From Nonomuraea fuscirosea (GTDB lineage Bacteria; Actinomycetota; Actinomycetes; Streptosporangiales; Streptosporangiaceae): DNA of 64,000 nt. Position 1 is the stretch's first letter, and each line of letters opens with the position of its first letter. A model generated the notes under the pieces. It worked only from the letters and a program-made list of their open reading frames with translations. It made no database searches and was not told the DNA's origin. This document shows positions 1 through 8,372 of this stretch, one piece after another. The position numbers and the translations under genes are program-made. The stretch covers positions 186,001-250,000 of the forward strand of contig NZ_PVNG01000006.1 in the NCBI RefSeq assembly GCF_003001935.1. Reading direction: 5' to 3'.

Positions 1-60
1 GCCTTCCGGGGCGAGCGGGAGCCGTTCCACCCCTCGGGCGCGGCCTTCCCGGCCTTCTGA
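1..60 (+). CDS. 3' end of an unidentified CDS
   Basis: The first 19 codons of the window are open on the + strand and end in TGA at 58-60. The tail is rich in Arg, Pro, Phe and Ala. It is too short to assign a family. The next gene, an aldo/keto reductase, follows on the same strand after a 56-base gap, so the two may form an operon, for example of sugar or aldehyde catabolism. That link is inference from spacing only. Confidence 0.45.
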   Translation, partial: AFRGEREPFHPSGAAFPAF

Positions 61-116
61 CCATCATGACGTCCGGCCGGAAGGGCCGGAACCGCACACC
101 CATGGAGATTCATCGC

Positions 117-1106
117 ATGCGTACTCATCGGCTCGGGCGCACCGCGGTGCGCGTCACCGAGCTCGGCTTCGGCGGCGGGCCCCTGGGCGGCCTGTTCGAA
201 CCGCTGGACGACGACACCGCGGCCCGGGCGCTGACGGCCGCCTGGCAGGCGGGGATCCGCTACTTCGACACCTCGCCGCACTACGGCATCGGGCACTCCG
301 AGCGCCGCGTCGGCGAGCTGCTGCGCGGCAGGCCGCGGGCGGAGTTCACGCTGTCGACGAAGGTCGGCCGGCTGCTGGTCCCGCAGGAGGCGCGGGGGCG
401 GATGGACGAGAGCTTCGCCGTGCCCGCCACCCACCGCCGGGTGTGGGACTTCTCCCGCGACGGCATCCGGCGCAGCGTGGAGGACTCCCTGACCCGCATG
501 GGCGCCGACCGGATCGACGTGCTGTATCTGCACGACGCCGAGGAGCACTTCGAGGCCGCGCTGCGTGACGGCTACCCGGCGCTGGCCGAGCTGCGGGCGC
601 AGGGGATGGTCGGGGCCGTCGGGGCGGGCATGTACGACCCCGGCAAGCTGACCCGCCTGGTCCGGGAGACCGACGCGGACGTGATCATGCTGTCGGGCCG
701 CTACACGCTGCTGGACCAGAGCGCGCTGGAGGAGCTGCTGCCCGCCTGCGCCGAGCGCGGCGTGTCGGTCCTGGCGGCGTCGGTGTTCAACTCCGGCCTG
801 CTGGCGACCGGGCGGCCGGTCGAGGGGGCCCGGTTCGACTACGAGCCCGCCGGGGCCGAGCAGGTGCGGCGGGTCCACCGGATCGCGGACGTGTGCGAGG
901 CGCACGGGGTGAGCGTCCCGCAGGCCGCGATGGCCTTTCCGCTGCTGCATCCCGTGGTGGCGGGGATCGTGGTCGGCATGCGCTCGGCGCGGGAGGTGGA
1001 GGCCAACGTGGCGGCGTTCTCGGCCGGGGTGCCGGCGGGGTTGTGGTCCGACCTGCGCGCCGAGGGCCTGCTGGACGTGCGCGCCCCGGTGGGCGCGGCG
1101 CCGTGA
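117..1106 (+). CDS. Aldo/keto reductase (D-threo-aldose / L-fucose dehydrogenase-like)
   Basis: A 329-aa cytosolic NAD(P)-dependent oxidoreductase of the aldo/keto reductase TIM-barrel family (PF00248). The catalytic tetrad is visible: Asp51 and Tyr56 in FDTSPHYG, Lys82 in STKVGR and His139 in LYLHD. The N-terminal GxGGGPLGG and the order of motifs resemble the D-threo-aldose 1-dehydrogenase subgroup, which oxidises L-fucose or related aldoses. The exact substrate cannot be read from sequence. The start at 117 is preferred over upstream in-frame codons because GGAG lies 9 bases before it. It may be cotranscribed with the gene ending at 60. Confidence 0.9.
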   Translation: MRTHRLGRTAVRVTELGFGGGPLGGLFEPLDDDTAARALTAAWQAGIRYFDTSPHYGIGHSERRVGELLRGRPRAEFTLSTKVGRLLVPQEARGRMDESFAVPATHRRVWDFSRDGIRRSVEDSLTRMGADRIDVLYLHDAEEHFEAALRDGYPALAELRAQGMVGAVGAGMYDPGKLTRLVRETDADVIMLSGRYTLLDQSALEELLPACAERGVSVLAASVFNSGLLATGRPVEGARFDYEPAGAEQVRRVHRIADVCEAHGVSVPQAAMAFPLLHPVVAGIVVGMRSAREVEANVAAFSAGVPAGLWSDLRAEGLLDVRAPVGAAP

Positions 1107-1186
1107 CGTGCGCCCCTTCGGCGGCCTGGTCAGAGCGCCCGGTAAGAGGGGACGGTGAGGCGGCCGGTGACGTCCGCCCGCGCCGC

Positions 1187-1678
1187 CTACTCCTCTGCCT
1201 GCCCGGTGCTCTGCTGGGTGTCCTGTCCGGTTTCGGTCAGGTGCTGCAGGAGGGTCCGGCTGATGTCGCCGAGCCGGCGGAGCTGCTCGGGCGGCAGGAG
1301 GTCGATGAGGTGGGCGCGGACGCTCTCGACGTGGAGGGGGGCGGCGGTCTCGAGCGCGGCCAGCCCTTCGTCGGTGAGGACGGCGAGCCAGCCGCGCCGG
1401 TCGCCGGCGTAGTGCTCGCGGCGTACCCATCCGGCCTGTTCCAGTTTGTTGACCGCGTGGGAGATGCGGCTGGGCTTGGAGTGGGTCCAGTGGGCGAGCT
1501 CGCTCATGCGCAGGGTGCGCTCCGGAGCCTCCGACAGCAGGACGAGGAGCTCGTAGTAGGTGACCGGCATGCCGGTCCCCGCCAGCAGGTCGCGTTCCAG
1601 CCGGTCGGTGAGCAGGCGGCTGGCCAGGCCGAACGCCCGCCAGGTGCGCTGCTCGTCGTCGGTGAGCCACCGTGTCAT
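1187..1678 (-). CDS. MarR family transcriptional regulator
   Basis: A 163-aa winged-helix regulator. The core MSELAHWTHSKPSRISHAVNKLEQAGWVRRE is the MarR recognition-helix region, followed by the wing GDRRGWLAVLTDEG. It typically binds DNA as a dimer and is released by a phenolic or other small ligand. The ATG at 1678 begins MTRWL, as is common in actinobacterial members; an ATG 9 bases upstream is also possible. It is divergent from the YceI gene, and overlapping palindromes lie between them, so control of itself and yceI is likely. Confidence 0.9.
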   Translation of the reverse strand: MTRWLTDDEQRTWRAFGLASRLLTDRLERDLLAGTGMPVTYYELLVLLSEAPERTLRMSELAHWTHSKPSRISHAVNKLEQAGWVRREHYAGDRRGWLAVLTDEGLAALETAAPLHVESVRAHLIDLLPPEQLRRLGDISRTLLQHLTETGQDTQQSTGQAEE

Positions 1679-1732
1679 GCACGTCATCATACGCAATGGT
1701 TGCGCGCTGAAATACTCCAGCGTACTGTCGTA

Positions 1733-1752
1733 CTGAATCATTCAGCGCTGAA
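1733..1752. promoter_or_regulatory. Overlapping palindromes between marR and yceI
   Basis: Two overlapping dyads lie in the divergent spacer: CTGAATCATTCAG at 1733-1745 (6-bp arms, one central base) and TTCAGCGCTGAA at 1741-1752 (perfect 12 bp). Their size and position suit a MarR dimer operator. Assignment to this MarR protein is inference. Confidence 0.55.
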
Positions 1753-1773
1753 CTAAATGCGATGGAGCACGGC

Positions 1774-2319
1774 ATGTACCCCAGTGAGCTCAGCGGCTCC
1801 TACACCATCGACCCGGCGCACAGCCGGTTCGGCTTCGTGGCGCGGCACGCGATGGTGACCAAGGTGCGCGGCAGTTTCCCCGTAGTGGAGGCCGCCGCCC
1901 GCCTGGACACCACCGACCCGTCAGCGTCCACCGTGCGCGTGCGGCTGGACGCCGCCGGGGTGGACACGGGAAACCCGCAGCGTGACGGCCATCTGCGTAC
2001 CGGCGACTTCCTCGATGCCGCCGCCCACCCGCACATCACCTTCACCAGCACCGCCGTCAAACACGTCGGCGACGCCCGCTTCGAGGTGACCGGCCCGCTG
2101 ACCATCCGCGGGGTCACCCGCGAGATCACCGTCCCGATCGAGTTCGCCGGCACCGCCGTCGACGCCCAGGGCCTGACCCGGGTGGGCTTCGAGGGCGGCA
2201 CCGTGATCAACCGCAAGGACTGGGGCGTCAGCTTCAACGCCGTCCTGGAGGGCGGCGGCGTGATGATCTCCGAGAGGATCACGCTCGAGTTCGACCTGTC
2301 CGCCGTCAAGAACCCCTGA
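1774..2319 (+). CDS. YceI family protein
   Basis: A 181-aa lipocalin-like YceI protein (PF04264). It begins SGSYTIDPAHSRFGFVARHAMVTKVRGSF-like, the family signature, and ends in the conserved strand motif ERITLEFDL. Members bind isoprenoid or long hydrophobic ligands; bacterial versions are often periplasmic, but no signal peptide is visible here, so this one is probably cytosolic. Start 1774 is chosen because GGAG lies 6 bases upstream; an ATG at 1762 is also in frame. It is divergent from marR and is the likely regulated target. Confidence 0.9.
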   Translation: MYPSELSGSYTIDPAHSRFGFVARHAMVTKVRGSFPVVEAAARLDTTDPSASTVRVRLDAAGVDTGNPQRDGHLRTGDFLDAAAHPHITFTSTAVKHVGDARFEVTGPLTIRGVTREITVPIEFAGTAVDAQGLTRVGFEGGTVINRKDWGVSFNAVLEGGGVMISERITLEFDLSAVKNP

Positions 2320-2405
2320 ACGCGGGCCGGCCGGAGGGGGCGGGGAGAGGCACGGCCGCCTGGTGGTGGCCGTGCCTCGTGCCGGTGATCAGGTCCGCGG
2401 GCGCC

Positions 2406-3128
2406 TTACTGCGGCATGAGGACCTTGTCGACGATGTAGACGGTGGCGTTGCTCGTCGGCACGTTGCCGCAGACGATCTTGGCGTCGTTGACGGTCAGGT
2501 CGTCGCCGGTGCCCTTGACGGTCAGCTCGCCGCCTTCGAGTGTCTTGAGCTTGGCGCCGTCCTTCAGGTCGGCGGGTCCGAGCTTGCCTTCGACCACGTG
2601 GTAGGACAGGGCCTTGGTCAGGATGCTCTTGTCGGCCATGATCTTGTCGCGGGCGTCCTTCGGGATGGCCTCGAAGGCCGCGTTGTCGGGCGCGAAGACG
2701 GTGATGTCCTGGGCGGAGTTGAGCTTCTCCTCCAGCCCGGCCTGCTTGATCGCCTCCGACAGCATGGACAGGTCGGTGACCTTCGTCAGAGCCGTGGCGA
2801 CGGGCTGGTCGGCGCTGCCGGTGAGGCCCTCCTCCAGCGGGGCGCAGCCCGGCCCTGACGGGCTCGCGGTGGCGCCTGGCGTGCTCTCCCCCGTCGTCGT
2901 CTCGTCCGGAGCGGGCTCGTCCGTCGCCGTCTCCTCGGGCGCCGTCTCCTCGGGCGCGCCCTCCTCAGGTGAGGTCTCTTCGGGCGGGGTCTCGGTCTCC
3001 CCCGGCATGGTGGCGGTCTCCCCCGGCACCGGCGAGCCTTCCGGCTCTGGGGTGAGGGCGGAGGCGGCCGTGGTCCCGGCGGTGGCGGTGGTCAGCGCCA
3101 GTGCCGCTGCGAGAAGCACTCGTTTCAC
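2406..3128 (-). CDS. Secreted fasciclin (FAS1) domain protein
   Basis: A 240-aa protein. It has a Sec signal peptide (about residues 1-25, KR then a hydrophobic stretch), a long Pro/Glu/Thr-rich low-complexity linker (about 28-90) and one FAS1 domain (about 100-240). The FAS1 domain shows the TVFAPDNAAFEAIP and YHVVEGKL motifs and a late strand ending YIVDKVLMPQ. FAS1 domains mediate adhesion at the cell surface. The linker probably spans the wall. The GTG start at 3128 follows GGGGGA at 5 bases and gives the signal peptide directly; the longer in-frame extension would mask it. Confidence 0.9.
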   Translation of the reverse strand: MKRVLLAAALALTTATAGTTAASALTPEPEGSPVPGETATMPGETETPPEETSPEEGAPEETAPEETATDEPAPDETTTGESTPGATASPSGPGCAPLEEGLTGSADQPVATALTKVTDLSMLSEAIKQAGLEEKLNSAQDITVFAPDNAAFEAIPKDARDKIMADKSILTKALSYHVVEGKLGPADLKDGAKLKTLEGGELTVKGTGDDLTVNDAKIVCGNVPTSNATVYIVDKVLMPQ

Positions 3129-3430
3129 TGGTGTCCCCCGAATCTTTCGAGCCGGCGGGCGGGCCCGCTGCGGCTCCGATCGACGCAAGAACTCATCGTG
3201 CGAGTGCTTCCAGTGTCCGTGCTGGCAGGAGAAGCAGAAGTACGGTGTCCGCTATGAGGTGACAAAGTAGGTAATGGTCGCTTAATGCGGAGACGGGGAT
3301 GGCCGTTCAAACCCCCTTCCGGCGTCCTTCTCACCCGGCTCGGGACGACCGGACCGCCCCGCCGGATGGCCGGGCGCGGCGGCCTGACCGGCCGGTGGGC
3401 GGGGCTCGCCAGATCGCCCGCGCCGGGTTA

Positions 3431-3446
3431 GGATACAAGTGTATCC
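3431..3446. promoter_or_regulatory. Palindromic operator upstream of hydrolase-tetR operon
   Basis: GGATACAAGTGTATCC has perfect 7-bp arms (GGATACA/TGTATCC) around a 2-base centre and lies 21 bases before the hydrolase start. Position and size suit binding by the TetR protein encoded as second gene of the same operon, giving autoregulation. Confidence 0.65.
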
Positions 3447-3467
3447 ATACGGGAGATGGAGCCCCTC

Positions 3468-4376
3468 ATGCGCGTTCCCGACCGGCCGTCCGCCTTCACC
3501 GCCGACTCCGCCCGCGACCGCTACCACGCCGTCTACGACCGGACCCTGGCCGAGCTGTGGCCGGTGCCGGTGGACGCCTTCGACGTCGAGACCCGCGCCG
3601 GCACCGTGCGGGCGTACCGGGCCGGGCCCGCCGAGGGGGATCCGGTGGTCCTCGTGGCCGGCGCCGGCGGGAACGCGCTGAGCTGGCACCGCTACATCGG
3701 GCCACTGGCGCGTACCCGGCCGGTCCTCGCGCTGGACCCGCTCGGCGAGCCGGGCCGCTCGGTGCAGCGGCGGGCGCTCACGACGGCCGCCGAGGTCGGC
3801 GGCTGGCTGTCCGACGTCCTGGACGCGACCGGAGCCGAGCGCGCCCACGTGGCGGGCTTCTCGGCCGGCGCCTGGACCGCGATGTGGGCCGCGACGAACC
3901 GGCCGCCGGGCCGGGGCGGCCGGATCGCGGCGCTGACGCTGGTAGACCCGGGCGGCTTCGCGCCGATCACCGGCCGGTTCGTCCGCTGGGCCGCCCTCGG
4001 CGCCCTCGCCTGCCTGCTTCCCCGCCCCTTGCGGCACCGCCTGGCCGGCGTGGTGAACAACGGGGTGCTGCGCGAGGACGGCCTGGTACGGCTGATGCGG
4101 GCCGGGTGGTCCTTCCGCCGGCACGTGCTCATCCCGCCGCCGTACACCGACGAGCAGCTCCGCGAGCCGGACGTGCCCGTACAGGTGCTGCTGGGCGAGC
4201 GCAGCACGCTGCACGACGCGCGGGCGGTGGCCGCGCGGCTGGCCCGCGCCGTGCCGTCGTGGCGGGTGGAGATCGTGCCCGGCACCGGCCACTCGCTGCC
4301 CGTCGAGGCTCCGGGCCTCATCGCCGGCCGGATCCTCGCCTTCCCCGTCCTGGACGCCGGCGCCGCGGCACGGTAG
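3468..4376 (+). CDS. Alpha/beta hydrolase
   Basis: A 302-aa cytosolic alpha/beta hydrolase. The nucleophile elbow GFSAG places Ser132. The oxyanion region VLVAGAGGN lies near residue 55, and GTGHSLP supplies the catalytic His275. An acidic residue before LHD is the likely third member. The substrate is unknown; family members cleave esters, lactones or epoxides. The ATG at 3468 has GGAG 6 bases upstream, while an earlier ATG at 3456 lacks this. The tetR gene follows 33 bases downstream, and a palindrome precedes the operon. Confidence 0.88.
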   Translation: MRVPDRPSAFTADSARDRYHAVYDRTLAELWPVPVDAFDVETRAGTVRAYRAGPAEGDPVVLVAGAGGNALSWHRYIGPLARTRPVLALDPLGEPGRSVQRRALTTAAEVGGWLSDVLDATGAERAHVAGFSAGAWTAMWAATNRPPGRGGRIAALTLVDPGGFAPITGRFVRWAALGALACLLPRPLRHRLAGVVNNGVLREDGLVRLMRAGWSFRRHVLIPPPYTDEQLREPDVPVQVLLGERSTLHDARAVAARLARAVPSWRVEIVPGTGHSLPVEAPGLIAGRILAFPVLDAGAAAR

Positions 4377-4409
4377 GACACGGTACGGACGGCGGAAGGG
4401 GGAACGGGA

Positions 4410-5015
4410 ATGCCCCGGCAGGTGGACCACGAGGCGCGGCGGCGCGAGCTGACCGCGGCGCTGCTGCGCATCGCCGGCACCCGCGGCCTGCGGGCGGTGT
4501 CGATGCGCGAGATCGCCGCCGAGGCCGGGGTGTCGCTGCGCGTCGTCCAGTACTACTTCGCCGGCAAGCAGGCCCTGCTCGAATCCGGGCTCACCGAGCT
4601 GGGCGCCCGCATGGACCGCCGGGTCAGGCGGCGCACCGCCGCCGCGGGCGAGCTGACGGCCCGGGGCGTCCTGGAAGCCGTGCTGGCCACGATCGTGCCC
4701 TGCGACGAGGAGAGCCGCCTGGACTCCATGGCCTGGACCGCCTACTACACCGCCGCACTCACCGACCCTGCCCTCGCCGCGGCCGGGCTCACCCTGCCCG
4801 ACGCACTCGAGAACTTCCTCACCACCCGGCTGACCGACGCGCAGCGGGCAGGGGAGATCGCGGCCGACCGTGACCCGCGTACCGAGATCGCCGCCCTGCT
4901 GGCCCTGGCCAACGGCCTGACCTCCAGCGTCCTCAGCGGGCAGCGCGACCACCGGGCGGCCATGTACATCGTCGGCTACCAGCTCGACCGCCTGTTCGGC
5001 CCGGCGACGCCCTGA
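4410..5015 (+). CDS. TetR family transcriptional regulator
   Basis: A 201-aa TetR-type repressor. The N-terminal HTH (about residues 8-52) contains SMREIAAEAGVSLRVVQYYF and GKQALLE, as in the BetI/PsrA-like C-terminal class often seen next to hydrolases. The rest is the helical ligand and dimer domain. It is second in an operon with the alpha/beta hydrolase, so its ligand is probably a substrate or product of that enzyme. The 16-bp dyad at 3431 is the obvious candidate operator. Confidence 0.9.
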   Translation: MPRQVDHEARRRELTAALLRIAGTRGLRAVSMREIAAEAGVSLRVVQYYFAGKQALLESGLTELGARMDRRVRRRTAAAGELTARGVLEAVLATIVPCDEESRLDSMAWTAYYTAALTDPALAAAGLTLPDALENFLTTRLTDAQRAGEIAADRDPRTEIAALLALANGLTSSVLSGQRDHRAAMYIVGYQLDRLFGPATP

Positions 5016-5107
5016 CCGCACCGGCCGGCCGGATCGAAGCCCGCCGTCCTCCGCCCCGCGCCACCGTCGTCGGCGGTGCGCGAGAATCCCCGACGGATCG
5101 CTTGAGA

Positions 5108-5122
5108 TTCCACCGGGTGGAA
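5108..5122. promoter_or_regulatory. MerR-type dyad operator
   Basis: TTCCACCGGGTGGAA is a perfect dyad with 7-bp arms around one base, lying just upstream of the merR remnant. MerR regulators bind such dyads between a widely spaced -35 and -10; a possible TTGAGA -35 is at 5102. The site is intact although the regulator gene is broken. Confidence 0.55.
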
Positions 5123-5130
5123 GGTGCAGA

Positions 5131-5858
5131 TTGAAGGCCGTGAACGACGTGACGGGCCTCTACACGATCGGGCAGCCGGCCCGCCGCACAGGACTGCGGG
5201 CGCGCACGATCCGCTTCCGGTCCGACAGCGGTGTCCTGCCTCCGGCCGGCAGATCGCCGGGCGGGTACCGGCTCTATGACGCCGAGGCGGTCGTGCGGCT
5301 GGGCCTGGTGCGCACGCTTCGCGACCTCGGGCTCGGCCTGGACGCCATCCGGCGGGTGCTGGAGCGGCGGGCCACGCTCAGCGAAGTGGCGGACCTGCAC
5401 GCCAGGGCGCTCGACGCCGAGATCCGCACCCTGGAGATCCGCCGGTCCGCCGCGGGACCCGGCCCCCGAGCAGATCGACGCCTGGGTGGAACTGGCGGGT
5501 CTGGCGGGCGACGCGAGCTTCCGGCAGACGGTCCGCCGCATGGTTTTGAGCGGCGGACAGGACAACCGCCTGGAGTACGGGCTCAGCTCCGGCCCCTGGT
5601 CATCGAGCACGCCGGCGCCGCTCTGGCGCGCGCCGTCGCGCCGGAGTCGGCCGGGGCGAGCGCGATCCTGGCGCGATCTTCCCCGGCGGCCTGGCTGAGC
5701 AGGAGAGCGCCGCTGTGATCACGTGGCTGGAGCTGGTCACCGAGCCCCGCGTCGAGCGGTACTGGCAGCTCCTGAGCCTGCTGAACGGCCGGCAACCGGG
5801 CCCGCCGGCGGTCCCGGCCTTCGCCTGGCTGCCGGCCGCGCTGCGCGCCCGCCGCTGA
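5131..5858 (+). pseudogene. MerR family regulator, frameshifted
   Basis: The MerR HTH and coiled-coil start runs in frame from 5131 to about 5455 (YTIGQ, GYRLYD, LVRTLRDLGLGLDAIRRVL). The family then continues in a second frame (EQIDAWVELAGLAGD, to about 5580), in the first frame again (VIEHAGAALARAVAPE), and finally in another frame from about 5675 to the stop at 5858 (GGLAEQES, then ELVTEPRVERYWQLLSLLNG). At least three frameshifts are needed, so this is a decaying gene unless the sequence has errors. The conserved aromatic residue after the first HTH is replaced (TIRFRSD). The start is TTG 5131 or GTG 5140. Confidence 0.75.
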
Positions 5859-6652
5859 ACCCGTCCCCGCCGCCCGTCCACCGCCGCACCGTCCACCGTG
5901 CTCTTCCGGCCCCTCCCGTCGCCACCGCACCCATGATCAGCGGCACATGGCCGTCACGCTGGGCGACGGCTCGCGGGCGGATCGTGGCGCGGGCGGGGTG
6001 TCGTTGTGGGGGCGGGGGTTTGGATCGCGGTTGGGCGGGGTTGTTCAAAGGTCCTGTCGGTGACTCCTGCCCTGGCCGTGACCTGCGCGGACGCCCGGCG
6101 GGGTGATCCTGGGGGTGTGCCGGAGCACGCCGCGTCGCCGGGGTGACGGGAGGCGGTTTCTCCGGTGCGGGTGGTGCGCTCCTCGCCGGGGCGTGTCATC
6201 GCTGGGGGCCCGGGCAGCTCCCCCGCCCGGGCTCCTTCAGCGGGGGCTCATCAGTCGGGGTCCTTCAGCCGGGTCCTCTCCGCGCACGGTTCGCTTCGGT
6301 GGGGTCCCCGCGCTGGAAGCCCCTCGCGAGACCCTTCGGCGGGCGGGTGCCTCGGGCGGCCGGCGGGTCCCGTTCGCGGGCCGGGATTTCGGATGTGTGA
6401 CGGGCTGAGTGCGTGCGGAGGCCGCGGACACCCGGCGGGATTTTTCCGGCAAAGTGGGTCATTTGGGTCTGGTTGGGGTGGTTTTTTGCGGTGAATCGTC
6501 ACGAGCAGTGGAGGATCCGTGTCAGCATCGATGACATGTATGGGTCATATGGGATTGCCGTAAATACGTGTGACCGGTGGGACCACCGGCTGTCGGCCCG
6601 GTAGTCCCCGCCCCGGTACCCCTGCTCCCCCTGCCTGGAAAGAAGTCCCGCG
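5859..6652. other. Non-coding stretch upstream of hoxX
   Basis: About 790 bases with no convincing gene. The open frames here are compositionally biased and have no family resemblance. The + strand is unusually G/T rich, with G-runs (for example near 5998-6040 and 6460-6490). The last 200 bases are the most AT-rich and probably carry the hoxX promoter. A GC-rich hairpin is possible at about 6203-6232. No RNA family was recognised. Confidence 0.5.
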
Positions 6653-8356
6653 TTGCGTATCTTGCTGCTCTGCTCCTCCTTCAACGGCCTGACCCAGCGT
6701 GCCTGGCTGGAGTTGCGCCGGGCCGGTCACGACGTGAGCGTCGAGCTGGCCGTCTCGCAGGAGGCGATGGTGGAGGCGGCCGAGCTGGCCAAGCCGGACC
6801 TGATCATCTGCCCGTTCCTGAAGGAGCGGGTGCCGGACGGCTTGTGGCGGGCGTTCCGTACGGTGATCATCCACCCGGGGCCTCCCGGGGACCGGGGGCC
6901 GTCGTCGCTGGACTGGGCGATCACGGACGCGGAGCCGGAGTGGGGGGTCACGGCCCTGCAGGCCGTGGAGGAGATGGACGCGGGCCCGATCTGGGGCTTT
7001 CGCACGTTCCCGATGCCGGCCGAGCCGCCGCGCAAGTCGGCGCTGTACAACGGGCCGGTGGCCGACGCCGCGGTGGAGCTGGTGGCCGAGGTGGCGGCCA
7101 AGGCGGGCGAGTCCTCGTTCGTGCCCGAGCCGCTGGACTACCGCTCCCCCGAGGTGCGCGGGCGGCTGCGGCGGGCGATGCGGCACGCCGACCGGGAGTT
7201 CTCCTGGGAGGAGCCGACACAGGACATCGTGCGCCGGGTACGCGCGGCCGACGGCGCGCCGGGCGGGCGCTCGGTGCTGTGCGACCTGCCGGTGCGGGTG
7301 TTCGACGTCTACCGCGGGCCCGAGCTGGAGGGCGTGCCCGGGCAGGTGGCGGCGCGGCGTGAGGGCGCCGTGCTGGTGCACACCGGCGACGGGACGGTGT
7401 GGGTCGGCCACCTGAGGCTGGAGAAGGAGGGCGCGATCAAGCTGCCGGCCGCGATGGCGCTGGGCGAGCTGGTGGCGCAGGTGCCGGAGCGGTCGGGCTA
7501 CAGCGAGATCACCTACGACCGCAGCGAGGGCGTCGGTGTGGTCAGCTTCGACTTCTACAACGGCGCCATGTCGACCGATCAGTGCCGGCGGCTGGCCTCG
7601 GCGCTGCGCTACGCGGTGGCGCAGGACACCCGGGTGCTGGTGGTGCGGGGCGGGGAGACGTTCTCCAACGGCATCCACCTGAACGTGATCGACGCGGCCC
7701 GCCACCCCGAGCTGGAGGCGTGGATGAACATCAACGCCATTAACGCGGTGTGCCGGGAGATCGTGGCCTGCACGACGCAGCTCGTGGTGACCTCGATCGG
7801 CGGCAACGCGGGCGCCGGCGGGGTGATGATGGGCCTGGGCGCCGACCGGGTGATCATCCGTGACTCGGTGGTGCTGAACCCGCACTACCGCACGATGGGA
7901 TTGTTCGGTTCGGAGCTGTGGACGTACACGCTGCCGCGCCGGGTGGGCGCGGAGCGGGCGCGCCGGCTGACCCAGGACGCGCTGCCGATCGGCGCGGCCG
8001 AGGCGGTGGAGTGCGGGCTGGCCGACCGGGCGCTCGGCGGGTCGCGGCTGGACTTCGAGCGGCGGGTGCTGGAGTACGCCGAGCGGCTGGCCGTCGATCC
8101 GGGTTATGATCGGTTGCTGGCCGGCCGGAAGTCGGTGCGCGAGGTGGACGAGCGCCGCAAGCCGCTTGACGCCTACCGCGCCGAGGAGCTGGCCGAGATG
8201 AGCCGCGACATGTTCGACGACCGCAGCGGGTTCCGTGAGGCCCGGCGGGCGTTCGTGCACAAGGTGAAGGCTCAGGCGACTCCGGAACATCTCGCGCGTC
8301 ATCGGGAGTTGTCCGGCGCGTCGGCCCCCAGTGGCACCGGGGCATCTCATATGTGA
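6653..8356 (+). CDS. hoxX: HoxX/HypX-like protein (formyltransferase plus enoyl-CoA hydratase fusion)
   Basis: A 567-aa two-domain protein. Residues about 1-270 are a formyl-THF-dependent transferase/hydrolase: IHPGPPGDRGPSSLDWAI carries the conserved His and Gly-rich loop. Residues about 285-480 are a crotonase fold (GVGVVSFDFYNGAMS, GGNAGAGGVMMGLGAD). In known systems HypX makes CO for the NiFe-hydrogenase centre from a formyl-folate. No hydrogenase or hyp gene is nearby, so the role here may differ. The TTG start has GGAAAG upstream. The downstream XRE-MurA fusion is on the same strand, and the hoxX stop lies inside that gene's presumed operator. Confidence 0.85.
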   Translation: MRILLLCSSFNGLTQRAWLELRRAGHDVSVELAVSQEAMVEAAELAKPDLIICPFLKERVPDGLWRAFRTVIIHPGPPGDRGPSSLDWAITDAEPEWGVTALQAVEEMDAGPIWGFRTFPMPAEPPRKSALYNGPVADAAVELVAEVAAKAGESSFVPEPLDYRSPEVRGRLRRAMRHADREFSWEEPTQDIVRRVRAADGAPGGRSVLCDLPVRVFDVYRGPELEGVPGQVAARREGAVLVHTGDGTVWVGHLRLEKEGAIKLPAAMALGELVAQVPERSGYSEITYDRSEGVGVVSFDFYNGAMSTDQCRRLASALRYAVAQDTRVLVVRGGETFSNGIHLNVIDAARHPELEAWMNINAINAVCREIVACTTQLVVTSIGGNAGAGGVMMGLGADRVIIRDSVVLNPHYRTMGLFGSELWTYTLPRRVGAERARRLTQDALPIGAAEAVECGLADRALGGSRLDFERRVLEYAERLAVDPGYDRLLAGRKSVREVDERRKPLDAYRAEELAEMSRDMFDDRSGFREARRAFVHKVKAQATPEHLARHRELSGASAPSGTGASHM

Positions 8357-8359
8357 GAT
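8344..8359. promoter_or_regulatory. Palindrome at hoxX/XRE-murA junction
   Basis: ATCTCATATGTGAGAT is a 16-bp dyad with 6-bp perfect arms. It overlaps the hoxX stop codon and lies 14 bases before the GTG start of the XRE-MurA fusion. TATGGT at 8359-8364 could be a -10 for a leaderless transcript. A related core (TCATATGGGA) occurs upstream of hoxX at 6545. It may be the binding site of the fused XRE domain. Confidence 0.45.
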
Positions 8360-8372
8360 ATGGTCTGCTGTT

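Noticed and set aside
3282..5021. Long minus-strand open frame opposite the hydrolase and TetR genes
   Set aside because: High GC opens antisense frames; composition is Arg/Gly/Pro-rich with no domain, while the + strand genes have clear families and SDs.
6103..6502. Several overlapping short ORFs on both strands upstream of hoxX
   Set aside because: Ser/Pro/Arg-biased, no SD or family, mutually overlapping; treated as non-coding.
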